Virus record (IMG/VR): IMGVR_UViG_3300046535_000317
Span: 1-59,658 of that record
Direction: 5' to 3' (one strand)
DNA from: a virus
Length of the DNA stretch: 59,658 nt
Shown: positions 41,239 through 49,027 of the stretch, piece by piece
Layout: each line of letters opens with the position of its first letter
Position numbering within the stretch: the first letter of the stretch is position 1
Made by a program: the position numbers and the translations under genes
Notes under the pieces: model-generated
Seen by the model: only the letters and a program-made list of their open reading frames with translations
Told to the model about the DNA's origin: nothing
Database searches by the model: none

Positions 41239-43017
41239 TCAACTGCCTCCACCAAGGCAACTATAGACCAGCTTATTGCTGGAGGTTCCGGTCTGAGTAA
41301 CAACGATACCGCTAGTACTCGTGACCCACGATAGAGCCGCGACTTGTGGATTCGATGTGACCACACAATCTGGCGTAGATGCAAAGGTCGCGCCAAATCC
41401 TATTGTGCAAGCCGTTGGTGCTCCAGTGCCAACCGTCACCGTGCCATGCAAATCCTTAGCCCCGGATATTGATGGGCTCGATCCGCAAGATGTTACAGTT
41501 GTCGCAGTTGGCTGCAAAATGACAGAGAAGTGAGCGCCAGAGTCAAATGAAATGGAATTATTAAGCTGCCCAGCCGAGTTCGAGGTTTTCAAAGTTAGCG
41601 TCGTCGGTACATTAGCCCCAGACACCGCACCAGCTGTCGATGCATAGATTTCCGCTGCATTAACGTAACTCGTAGTAAATCCCTGGAAAACCAGTATTCC
41701 AAGCGAGTCTCCAGTATTAACGGCAGCGCCTGTACGGCTTTTCTGGAAATTGAATACGGCCGCTCCGCTATCGGCGGTGGTGTTCTGAAACACAGATTGT
41801 GGCTGAAAAGTTGTAGCAGAAGAACAAGAGATGCTGTTGTTGGCATCAACGGAGCAGCCAGATGCGGCCAGAGCCGACGTGCCATTTCCCTTGATAATTG
41901 CATTAGTCGTAAACGTGCCAGCGCCAGTACCACCATTAGCAACTGTCAACGGAGTCCCGAGTGTGGCTGATGCCGCCGATACGGCACCTGATGCGATCAA
42001 AGCACCAGTCAGATTAAGACCAGATGCGTTACCCCACAGTTCACTGTCGGTGGTATTACCGCTGTTCAACCAGCGAACACTTTGTCCTCTCGCCATTTCC
42101 AATATAACACCATTGCCACCAGCACCTATAGATTTGTTGCAGCAATCATCAAATGTAACTATTCCTTTCTGAAACACTGACCCCCCAACTGTCCCAACGC
42201 CTATGTAAAGCGCGCCTGTTGGGTTCGTTGAGCGAACAGCGTAAGCACCTGATGTTATACCTAACCCCCACGCTGATCCGCTTTGAACACCGCTAAACGG
42301 AGTTGGTGTAACTGCAACTGCCGCATTGCCTACATCAAGCTGATTCAACGCAATGCCATTCACCCCAGCCGTCTGCATAACAATTCCACAAACACCACAA
42401 GCAATAGGTGTTGTGGCAGGAGTAGTATCGTCATTTACAGCTAGTCCGGTAATTCCTTGACTACCGCCACTAGCTGATCCTGCCCATGCGCGGAAGTCAC
42501 TTGTGCGCGCAGAACCAGTAAGCGCAATGTTTCCGCTAGCACTTACAGAAGAAACTTGAGAAGCGGCGGTAAGACCAGGAACATAAGCATCCTCCCAAGT
42601 TGTCGTACTTTGTGGAATATCGCTAGAACCATTTATAGCTACGCCCAGCAATAGACGATTAATTCTTGAGACAACGCCAGCGCCAGCATTTCCAAAATAT
42701 GTCGGGAGCCATACCGTAGATGCATTGCCTGCAACCGAAATCCCAGAAGTTATTGCACCAATATCACTAACAGTAATGCCAGGAGAATTTTGTATTAATT
42801 TGCCTGTTGTTCCATTAAACCGAGCAATAGAAGTATCTGTCGCACTAGCTGGCCCAACAACATAGCCTGTAATAATTGGATAGTCCTGCTTAGCCGCAAA
42901 TGCCGCATTCCACTGCACCGCAGATGGCACTTGGCCAGTAACAAAGCCAGGAGACGTTTGCCCCCAGGCATTACTCGACAGCAGTGCAGCAATAATACCT
43001 AATATACGTCGGCCCAC
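41239..43017 (-). CDS. Tail-fibre-like protein with signal peptide, 592 aa
   Basis: GGAGG lies just before ATG 43023 but at a better distance from GTG 43017, so GTG is preferred. The signal peptide is MGRRILGIIAALLSSNAWGQ. The start of the mature part (SPGFVTGQVPSAVQWNAAFA) and SATDTSIARFNGTTGKLIQN are common in phage fibre proteins. The body is low in charge and beta-rich, and the end (DLHGTVTVGTGAPTACTIGF) has a cysteine. It sits between gp4 and gp10 genes. Confidence 0.75.
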   Translation of the reverse strand: MGRRILGIIAALLSSNAWGQTSPGFVTGQVPSAVQWNAAFAAKQDYPIITGYVVGPASATDTSIARFNGTTGKLIQNSPGITVSDIGAITSGISVAGNASTVWLPTYFGNAGAGVVSRINRLLLGVAINGSSDIPQSTTTWEDAYVPGLTAASQVSSVSASGNIALTGSARTSDFRAWAGSASGGSQGITGLAVNDDTTPATTPIACGVCGIVMQTAGVNGIALNQLDVGNAAVAVTPTPFSGVQSGSAWGLGITSGAYAVRSTNPTGALYIGVGTVGGSVFQKGIVTFDDCCNKSIGAGGNGVILEMARGQSVRWLNSGNTTDSELWGNASGLNLTGALIASGAVSAASATLGTPLTVANGGTGAGTFTTNAIIKGNGTSALAASGCSVDANNSISCSSATTFQPQSVFQNTTADSGAAVFNFQKSRTGAAVNTGDSLGILVFQGFTTSYVNAAEIYASTAGAVSGANVPTTLTLKTSNSAGQLNNSISFDSGAHFSVILQPTATTVTSCGSSPSISGAKDLHGTVTVGTGAPTACTIGFGATFASTPDCVVTSNPQVAALSWVTSTSGIVVTQTGTSSNKLVYSCLGGGS

Positions 43018-44060
43018 ACACATCCTCCATTCGCATTAACAATCCCGGCCCTGCGTCTGCCGGGCAAAGTACCGGGCATTCGCAACACTGGAATTTGCGT
43101 ATTTGCCGCAATTAGCGTCTTAAGCGAGGTACGCGCAATCTTCTGCGTAATCGCTAATGGCTCCATTTGATACATGGAGCCAAGTTCGACCGCGAGATTA
43201 TAAATCAATGCACGTTGATACTCAGGCGGAAACGACATTTCGCTATCGAGACTACTTTCAACAGCCGTCACGATGCCCACAAAGCCAGTGCCCGCACCGA
43301 CAATTGTTTCATCAAGCGTAAACACATCGCCTACTTTATACAATTCTCCGCCGCTTTGAATTTCAATGCCGGTGATAACGCCTGACATAATAACAACATT
43401 CGCAGTTGCAGACATACCAGTTAGCGATGTTCCACCAATCGCGCTAATACCAATAATGAACGAGCCAATGGCAGATGCAAATTGATCCTCGTTAAGATTT
43501 ACCAATGGTACAGCGGCATATGTACCATCGGTGTAGCCACCGCCTTCGCCGCCAGTAGCTACTGCCACTGTGCTGATTGTTGTTGAGAAGCCAAGAGGGC
43601 TTTTCAGGATCAGGTGTATTTCATAGTCGGCGGTAGGAATAGGCCAGATAAACACATTGCCATAGGGAAACGCATTATCGTAGAAATATCGTGTCGGCCA
43701 AGAATTTAGAGTTTTCAATGAGATACGTGAATAATCTTCGTAGCTATACATTGGATAGAGAGGAAAACTAACTGGCGTGCTGCCACTATTCGGCTGAATG
43801 AAATAAGCCGCCATGATCTTGTCTGGTCGTAGCGTATTCCAATATTGACCAGCGCCAATCCGATTGGAAGCCTCGTTATTTCCAGGCATAGCAATATCGT
43901 AAAGCGAAGGTACAAGCCATCGCTTCACTTGCCATTGAGTTACCATATTCTGAAGTGCAGTAGAACCATCATTAATGTCTTCAGCGTTGAGCGTCTGGCC
44001 CAACCCAAGCACGCCAGCCATTTTCATGGCTTGTGTAATGATGTCCCGCTGTGTGGGCAT
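42999..44060 (-). CDS. gp4-like head-to-tail adaptor
   Basis: This 353-aa protein opens QRDIITQAMKMAGVLGLGQT, then LNAEDINDGSTALQNMVTQW, the signature of P22 gp4 tail accessory factors. Residues ~165-270 are an inserted beta domain (TGGEGGGYTDGTYAAVPLVN, IQSGGELYKVGDVFTLDE) of the kind found in decorated virion proteins. The C-terminus returns to the helical fold (FPPEYQRALIYNLAVELGSM). P22 gp4 is about half as long. Confidence 0.85.
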   Translation of the reverse strand: MPTQRDIITQAMKMAGVLGLGQTLNAEDINDGSTALQNMVTQWQVKRWLVPSLYDIAMPGNNEASNRIGAGQYWNTLRPDKIMAAYFIQPNSGSTPVSFPLYPMYSYEDYSRISLKTLNSWPTRYFYDNAFPYGNVFIWPIPTADYEIHLILKSPLGFSTTISTVAVATGGEGGGYTDGTYAAVPLVNLNEDQFASAIGSFIIGISAIGGTSLTGMSATANVVIMSGVITGIEIQSGGELYKVGDVFTLDETIVGAGTGFVGIVTAVESSLDSEMSFPPEYQRALIYNLAVELGSMYQMEPLAITQKIARTSLKTLIAANTQIPVLRMPGTLPGRRRAGIVNANGGCVWADVY

Positions 44061-44408
44061 TTATTTGCCATCCCATGCGGCCTTTGCCGCAGGCTTATCC
44101 GACTTCGAAGGCGGCTTCTCCGCCAATACCTTTTTTTCCTCGTCTTCGTCTTTGACCATCACCTGTTCAGGAAAATCGCTCTCGATAACCGTCGTCTTGC
44201 TTTCACCATTACGACCAAAATAAGTAGTCACACTGTCAGTGCGCTTTTTCCAAGGATGGTCAATGTACTTTGGGTAATTGGTGTGGCCGTACTCATTCTT
44301 AATATTCGGATCAATGCCAAATGCAGGGTGTGGATTGCGCACAGTATAGTGTGTTCCAACCTTCGCAGGATCATTTTCAAGGTCAGCGAGATTTTGTCGA
44401 ACAGCCAT
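44061..44408 (-). CDS. Hypothetical structural-region protein, 115 aa
   Basis: HYTVRNPHPAFGIDPNIKNE and YIDHPWKKRTDSVTTYFG precede a charged, Lys/Ala-rich tail. It overlaps the 3' end of the HNH gene by 26 bases. Possibly a head-associated or decoration protein; no family recognised. Confidence 0.6.
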   Translation of the reverse strand: MAVRQNLADLENDPAKVGTHYTVRNPHPAFGIDPNIKNEYGHTNYPKYIDHPWKKRTDSVTTYFGRNGESKTTVIESDFPEQVMVKDEDEEKKVLAEKPPSKSDKPAAKAAWDGK

Positions 44409-44907
44409 TTTCTGCCTCTTTGTGCTTGTTCAGGTAGTCGATCATTGCGCGTATTAAGTCAACATTTTCTTGTACTCTACCTAGCATTGAATTGCATTTC
44501 CAGCAAAGCAGTCCTCTGACTTTACCTGTTTTGTGATTGTGATCTATAGCCAATTGTTTTATTTTTCCAGGAATGTTTCTGAATAAAGACGTTTCGGCTT
44601 TCCTGCATATTGCGCACAAATTGTTTTGCTCATTAATCAGTTCTATATATCGCGCATGATCTATTTCATATACCCTAAACTTATGATGATATTGTCTATA
44701 ATGTATAAGACACAGACCGTGACCTTTTATTTTTGTCTCGCCACAACCTTCTACAGTACAAACAGCATAGACGCCTCGTTTAACAACCTTGTGCGTTCGT
44801 CCATATCTATGCATCCTCCACCAATGTGGCCGACACATTCCTTTGCCGTAAACAAGCTTACCACAATTTTCTACACTGCAAAGTGCTGTATTTTTAGGAC
44901 GCGCCAT
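44383..44907 (-). CDS. Endonuclease VII-type HNH homing endonuclease
   Basis: The 174-aa product has two Cys/His zinc units (CSVENCGKLVYGKGMCRPHW and CTVEGCGETKIKGHGLCLIH) and an Endo VII-type HNH core (NNLCAICRK, then LAIDHNHKTGKVRGLLCWKC). It lies between the coat and adaptor genes, a classic place for a free-standing homing endonuclease. Its start lies at the base of a strong hairpin (44916-44958). Confidence 0.9.
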   Translation of the reverse strand: MARPKNTALCSVENCGKLVYGKGMCRPHWWRMHRYGRTHKVVKRGVYAVCTVEGCGETKIKGHGLCLIHYRQYHHKFRVYEIDHARYIELINEQNNLCAICRKAETSLFRNIPGKIKQLAIDHNHKTGKVRGLLCWKCNSMLGRVQENVDLIRAMIDYLNKHKEAENGCSTKSR

Positions 44908-44915
44908 TTATTTCT

Positions 44916-44958
44916 CCATTCGGGTCAACTGAAAGAGTTCAGTACGCGACCCGAATGG
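44916..44958 (-). promoter_or_regulatory. 11-bp hairpin at the HNH gene start
   Basis: Perfect arms CCATTCGGGTC and GACCCGAATGG enclose an inner CTGAA-AGAG-TTCAG hairpin. In the minus-strand RNA the arm ends ...AATGG|AGAAATAAATG, so the GGAG ribosome site is half inside the stem. A second small hairpin (CAACC/GGTTG, 44970-44983) precedes it. Confidence 0.7.
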
Positions 44959-44985
44959 ATATGTCAATGCAACCTGTAGGTTGTA

Positions 44986-46254
44986 CTAGACCTTATCTGC
45001 AACTATCGCGAGCCATTCTGGTCTAATGTAGCGGAACCCAAACAAGACATCCATACGAGTAGCCAACTGATCGCTATTGGGCAAATACGGCGTAAGCATA
45101 CGAATGCTAACACCATCGTAAACTGCCCGCGCCGCTTCTTGCACGGCTTTGGACGGCATGACAAGATCGGCAGTCGCCATTGTCACTGCTTTTTGGGTAT
45201 ACGCCAAGGTCTTTCTGTACACTTCGCTCGACTGCGTAACCAGCTTCATCTGCGCGCCGTTGATGGGCGACGCCGTTACTGTCTGGTACTGCACATACGC
45301 GCCAGTGACGCTATCGGGCGGGATCATGGCCGGGTAGATTGGAATCAGCGTGCCACTGGTCGCAACGTCAGCCGTCACAACAAATTGCTGGAGCGTACCA
45401 TTCGACCGCTTGGTGACGCGGTTGACTGAGTTGACACCAGCGAAAGTAACGATGTCGCCCGCCTTCAGCGTGCCGGTGATCGCATTAACAAGAATCGTTC
45501 CACCAGTAACAGCAGTAGTCTGCGTGCCACCATTGACCGTGCCACCAGCCGAGAATGTGCCGCTGGTATGCTTGATGACCGTCTGGTCTTCGAACCAACG
45601 CTCGTAGCCAAGACCATTTTTCATCTGGCCAGAACGGAATTGCGCACTGATTTCCGTAGCCGGATTAAGCAAGCCAGCCAGCACATTGACTGAACGTGCA
45701 TTGGAAATCGGATCGAGCACAATGCGACGGCTTTCGCCAGGAGTCGGCACAATGCTCAGCACAGCATTGCCTTGCAGATAGGTGTCCATCGTCGGGCTGA
45801 TAATAGCACCCGTTGCACTTACGGCATTCAGAGCCGCAGAGCTATCGACATTGGAAACGAAGTTGGAAACGCCGCCTTCGCTGCCTTCCATAACAGTTGC
45901 AGCAACATCACCAACAAGATCATTCAGCATCGGCTGCAAGACGATTTCGTTGTAATCGTCTACCGACATTGTGCGCTCTGCCGTTGTGAAGCCAACATCC
46001 ACGCCGTATTGGCTCGACACGGTAAGCGTTGTGTATTGCTCGTTGGTGCTCTGAATATTCATGGCAGGGCCATGGCGCACTGTATAGTCATTGGGCAAGC
46101 GAATGCGAAGCGTTTGCCCGATCTTCGCCCCATCAACAGCAAAGGCGCTGTCGTACTGCGTATCAATATTCATGATAAACAGATTGGAGTTTTTGAAAAG
46201 GCGTACTGCTTCTCTCGTTATCATATCGATGGTTAATAGACTGTTGCCAGCCAT
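44986..46254 (-). CDS. Major capsid protein, P22 coat-like
   Basis: This 422-aa protein begins LLTIDMITREAVRLFKNSNL, then AKIGQTLRIRLPNDYTVRHG, YGVDVGFTTAERTMSVDDYN and ILQPMLNDLVGDVA-like helices, the N-arm and core of P22 gp5-type coat proteins. Length matches the family (about 430 aa). The middle (residues ~235-330) is a Thr/Gly-rich inserted beta region. It forms the HK97-fold shell and follows the scaffold gene after a long leader. Confidence 0.88.
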   Translation of the reverse strand: MAGNSLLTIDMITREAVRLFKNSNLFIMNIDTQYDSAFAVDGAKIGQTLRIRLPNDYTVRHGPAMNIQSTNEQYTTLTVSSQYGVDVGFTTAERTMSVDDYNEIVLQPMLNDLVGDVAATVMEGSEGGVSNFVSNVDSSAALNAVSATGAIISPTMDTYLQGNAVLSIVPTPGESRRIVLDPISNARSVNVLAGLLNPATEISAQFRSGQMKNGLGYERWFEDQTVIKHTSGTFSAGGTVNGGTQTTAVTGGTILVNAITGTLKAGDIVTFAGVNSVNRVTKRSNGTLQQFVVTADVATSGTLIPIYPAMIPPDSVTGAYVQYQTVTASPINGAQMKLVTQSSEVYRKTLAYTQKAVTMATADLVMPSKAVQEAARAVYDGVSIRMLTPYLPNSDQLATRMDVLFGFRYIRPEWLAIVADKV

Positions 46255-46618
46255 TGTATTAATTCCCTTTGGTTAATTGCGCGCAGTAATGCAGCGCAGA
46301 TGAAATGGGTTTGGTGAAATGTCCGTTGCTCGACACGGACCATTTACGAGCTAGTCATGCACTTATGACGCCAATGCAGGGGCGAAACATCACGGCCTAC
46401 AAAGCGGACCAGGGCGCTATAACATGTAGCTGTAGTCACATATTTGACGCGAAGTCAAGCAAAATTGTGCTAGACGATTGCCTTTGCTCTCTATCATGTG
46501 TGCCAGCGGATCATGACTGACACGCCTACCCTGCGAGCAACTCAGGCAACCTCTTTATAACAATGACGCTAGCACGCACCAATTGGAGTGCAGGATCGAC
46601 AAGCTAAACCATACATTA
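46255..46618 (-). other. 364-base non-coding leader between scaffold and coat genes
   Basis: No gene seen. Inverted repeats include GTCCGT/ACGGAC, TTGAC-TTCGC-GTCAA and GTCAT/ATGAC. The coat gene's ribosome site is AAGGGAA. It may hold a promoter, an RNA processing site or a translational control element that sets coat to scaffold ratio. No strong sigma70 promoter was found. Confidence 0.5.
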
Positions 46619-47548
46619 CTATTTCAAATTTATACGACCATTCGCACGCTTCTTAGCAACATCGGCATTCCGCGCCTGTACGTATTCGTCCATTTCAGAA
46701 CTGGTTAACGTCTTCTTACTCGCTAGGATGGCTAGTCGATCACCACCAGCCGACTTGCCGCCCAACGGCTCGGGAGGATCAGGCACTTTCGAAACTGGCT
46801 TTTGTTTCGGTGTTGAAAGCTTGGTTGACAATTTTGCCAATTCCAGACCAAGCTTGATATGCCGATTTTTTAGCTTATAGATATCTTCAGCATCATCGGT
46901 ATTCTTGAGCAAATGCGCCAGCACTAGATGACCATTATCAATATCACCCAATGCCTCAACAATTTCAGCAGGCACAGGCTCGCCAATATCATCTTGCGCC
47001 GCTTCAATCAAACTGTCCATCTGCTTATTATTCAGCTTCAAATGCTTCTGCGCACCTTCGACCAGCTTTTCAACAGTTGAATTAAATTCCTTGATTCGCA
47101 TTTCGCGTTCAGCTTTTGCCGTCGCGCGGGCTTCAACGTCTTCCTCAGTTAATGCCTTGTCTGGCTTAGCTTCTAGCCGTCGCAGTAATTCCTTTTCGCG
47201 CTTCTCAGCTTCGCGCCGTCGCGTTTCTTCACGCGCGATTTTCTTTTCCGCACGCTCCAATTTTTTCTGTAACTTTAATTCTTCCTTATCCTCATCTTTG
47301 ATATCGTCTTTGTTATCGTCCTCTTTAGCTCCATCGCCGTCCCCTTCGCCTTCTTTTTCTTCTTCGCTGCCTTCGTCTTTTTGTTCATTTTCTTTATCGT
47401 CGTCCTTGTCTTTGGCTTCAACTTCCTTATCGCTGTCATCATCGTCTTTAATATCGACTTTAGTCACAACAACCTTCGCGCGCTCTGCCTCTACAGCAGC
47501 TTTACGCTCAGCAGCAGAATCGGCAACATTCTTGTCATCTTCGCTCAT
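46619..47548 (-). CDS. Scaffold protein
   Basis: This 309-aa protein has a strikingly acidic first third (DDDDSDKEVEAKDKDDDKEN and similar), a long Lys/Glu/Arg coiled coil (~90-150), and a basic C-terminus. The gene lies directly upstream of the coat gene in the P22 order. It would guide procapsid assembly and leave before packaging. Sequence itself is low-complexity, so the call rests on position and composition. Confidence 0.75.
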   Translation of the reverse strand: MSEDDKNVADSAAERKAAVEAERAKVVVTKVDIKDDDDSDKEVEAKDKDDDKENEQKDEGSEEEKEGEGDGDGAKEDDNKDDIKDEDKEELKLQKKLERAEKKIAREETRRREAEKREKELLRRLEAKPDKALTEEDVEARATAKAEREMRIKEFNSTVEKLVEGAQKHLKLNNKQMDSLIEAAQDDIGEPVPAEIVEALGDIDNGHLVLAHLLKNTDDAEDIYKLKNRHIKLGLELAKLSTKLSTPKQKPVSKVPDPPEPLGGKSAGGDRLAILASKKTLTSSEMDEYVQARNADVAKKRANGRINLK

Positions 47549-47549
47549 T

Positions 47550-47744
47550 TTAGACTCCTAGAAATTTGGCGATAGTATCAATCTTTTCGTGATCTTTTGC
47601 TGCATTCAGATTTGAAACAGCACTGATAATTTTTCTAATTTTGAATGCATACGTTGCAGATTTATGCAGCGTATCGACCATTTCCTGTGTAGCAGGCACT
47701 AGTTTATCTGTACTGCAATCATACATTTGAATAGTTTCGCTCAT
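47550..47744 (-). CDS. Hypothetical protein, 64 aa
   Basis: MSETIQMYDCSTDKLVPATQ precedes a helical segment (HKSATYAFKIRKIISAVSNL). It starts inside an ATGA with the upstream gene. No family recognised. Confidence 0.6.
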   Translation of the reverse strand: MSETIQMYDCSTDKLVPATQEMVDTLHKSATYAFKIRKIISAVSNLNAAKDHEKIDTIAKFLGV

Positions 47745-47974
47745 TTTAAGCCTCTATTTTTCAACTCTTGTTCAAGATCAAGCAAATGACCCATAAATAG
47801 CGGATTGTCAAAGTCAATTTTTTCATGCCGTTCCTTGCGCCGCTTTGCAATCTCCACAGCCCGACTCCAGCCAGCCGCAGTTAGCTTGCGATATCGCGCC
47901 AGCAATTCATCATTGGTCAAACTTTTAGTTTCCATTATCATTTTCTCATAACAGAAATAATCAGTGTGTTGCAT
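47741..47974 (-). CDS. Hypothetical protein, 77 aa
   Basis: ATG 47974 overlaps the upstream stop (TAATG); ATG 47935 after GAGAAAATG is an alternative. LTNDELLARYRKLTAAGWSR and IDFDNPLFMGHLLDLEQELK are charged helices. No family recognised. Confidence 0.55.
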   Translation of the reverse strand: MQHTDYFCYEKMIMETKSLTNDELLARYRKLTAAGWSRAVEIAKRRKERHEKIDFDNPLFMGHLLDLEQELKNRGLK

Positions 47975-48249
47975 TACTTGCCCCACCATCTGCGACTAAT
48001 AATTGGATTACGCGCAATCATCGCCGCAGCACCAAGCACGATAACTTCCTTAGTAGAAATAGTTTTTGCAATCACTTCTGCCCTTGTCTTAATTATCCAA
48101 TCATTAGGAAGTCTAATTCGTAAGGTGCTGCCAATCTTTGCACCATTAACTGCAAATAAATCATCGTACTGCGTAATAAAAGAGTTACTATTTTTCCACA
48201 TAGCAACAGCTTCTCTAGTAATCCTATCCAAGTCTTGATGCGTAGACAT
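47974..48249 (-). CDS. Coat-protein N-arm homologue, 91 aa
   Basis: The first ~50 residues (RITREAVAMWKNSNSFITQY, then FAVNGAKIGSTLRIRLPNDW) align with the coat protein's N-terminus (MITREAVRLFKNSNLFIMNI ... FAVDGAKIGQTLRIRLPNDY), with five residues missing. The C-terminal part (EVIVLGAAAMIARNPIISRR) is unrelated. It is therefore a chimera that keeps only the capsid N-arm. A capsid-binding or assembly-regulating role is possible; a decaying duplicate is the alternative. Confidence 0.75.
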   Translation of the reverse strand: MSTHQDLDRITREAVAMWKNSNSFITQYDDLFAVNGAKIGSTLRIRLPNDWIIKTRAEVIAKTISTKEVIVLGAAAMIARNPIISRRWWGK

Positions 48250-48656
48250 CAATGCCTCTTGGCCTTAAACGCACCTGCGTAATCCGTAATCGATCTCTTA
48301 TCCTGAATAACCGAAGGCAATTCCTTTACAGGTATTACCTTAGCAATATCAATATCAGGCAATGCATGATTGGCAGAAGCATCAGCTAACGACTGCGCCA
48401 TAGGATCATTAATGCGTTCTTGCAATGCCTCAAATATTTCTTCCTTTTGCTCTACACTGATCGAGGGATTGTTAAGCTGTTCAAGCAAATGACGCACTGC
48501 GTGAGGTACGAACTTTTCAAGATTGTTAAGTGCGTAAGCACGCGCATTCTTATGTCGTGACTTTAACCCCTGACTACGACCGACCTCATAAAATGTCGCT
48601 GCCAATTCAGCAGCAACATGCTCAATCAGGTTTAGTTTAGGAACAGTTGGTTTCAT
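48249..48656 (-). CDS. Helical hypothetical protein, 135 aa
   Basis: ATG 48656 overlaps the upstream stop as TGATG. MKPTVPKLNLIEHVAAELAA is followed by LNNLEKFVPHAVRHLLEQLN and FEALQERINDPMAQSLADAS, all helical. The position between polyvalent and scaffold genes suggests a head-assembly role. No family recognised. Confidence 0.6.
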   Translation of the reverse strand: MKPTVPKLNLIEHVAAELAATFYEVGRSQGLKSRHKNARAYALNNLEKFVPHAVRHLLEQLNNPSISVEQKEEIFEALQERINDPMAQSLADASANHALPDIDIAKVIPVKELPSVIQDKRSITDYAGAFKAKRH

Positions 48657-49027
48657 CACACACTCGTCGGCAAATAGATGCAATAAAGCGTATAGATCAT
48701 GCTCGGCACATTTGGACGAAAACAGGCATGATATCTTTCGTCTTTTGATTTCCGCCAACGTGCCTTTTCATAATTCAAAATATGACCTAGGTCTTTGTAA
48801 ATGACAATCGGATTATTCAATGCGTCCGTACCAAAATTCACATCTTGATCTAGCACCGGATGGCAGTCTTGCTTGTTACAACAATCATTATCGTACCAAT
48901 CAGGTATTCCCTTCGTGCCATGCTCATGCTCTTGCGCCGCAGCCCGATACGAATAGAATGCCAAAACAAGAGCCAAAATAAAGGCGATAGTTAGCATCAG
49001 CACTCTATCGGCTATTGAATGGGTCAT
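48656..49027 (-). CDS. Secreted Cys-rich protein, 123 aa
   Basis: The N-terminus carries a signal or anchor sequence (VLMLTIAFILALVLAFYSYR) ending AAAQEHEHG. The mature part has IPDWYDNDCCNKQDCHPVLD, later YHACFRP and LYCIYLP, a cysteine pattern I associate with conserved periplasmic proteins of Hyphomicrobiales and their phages. Cysteines suggest disulphides. Function unknown. It overlaps the end of the polyvalent-protein gene. Confidence 0.75.
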   Translation of the reverse strand: MTHSIADRVLMLTIAFILALVLAFYSYRAAAQEHEHGTKGIPDWYDNDCCNKQDCHPVLDQDVNFGTDALNNPIVIYKDLGHILNYEKARWRKSKDERYHACFRPNVPSMIYTLYCIYLPTSV

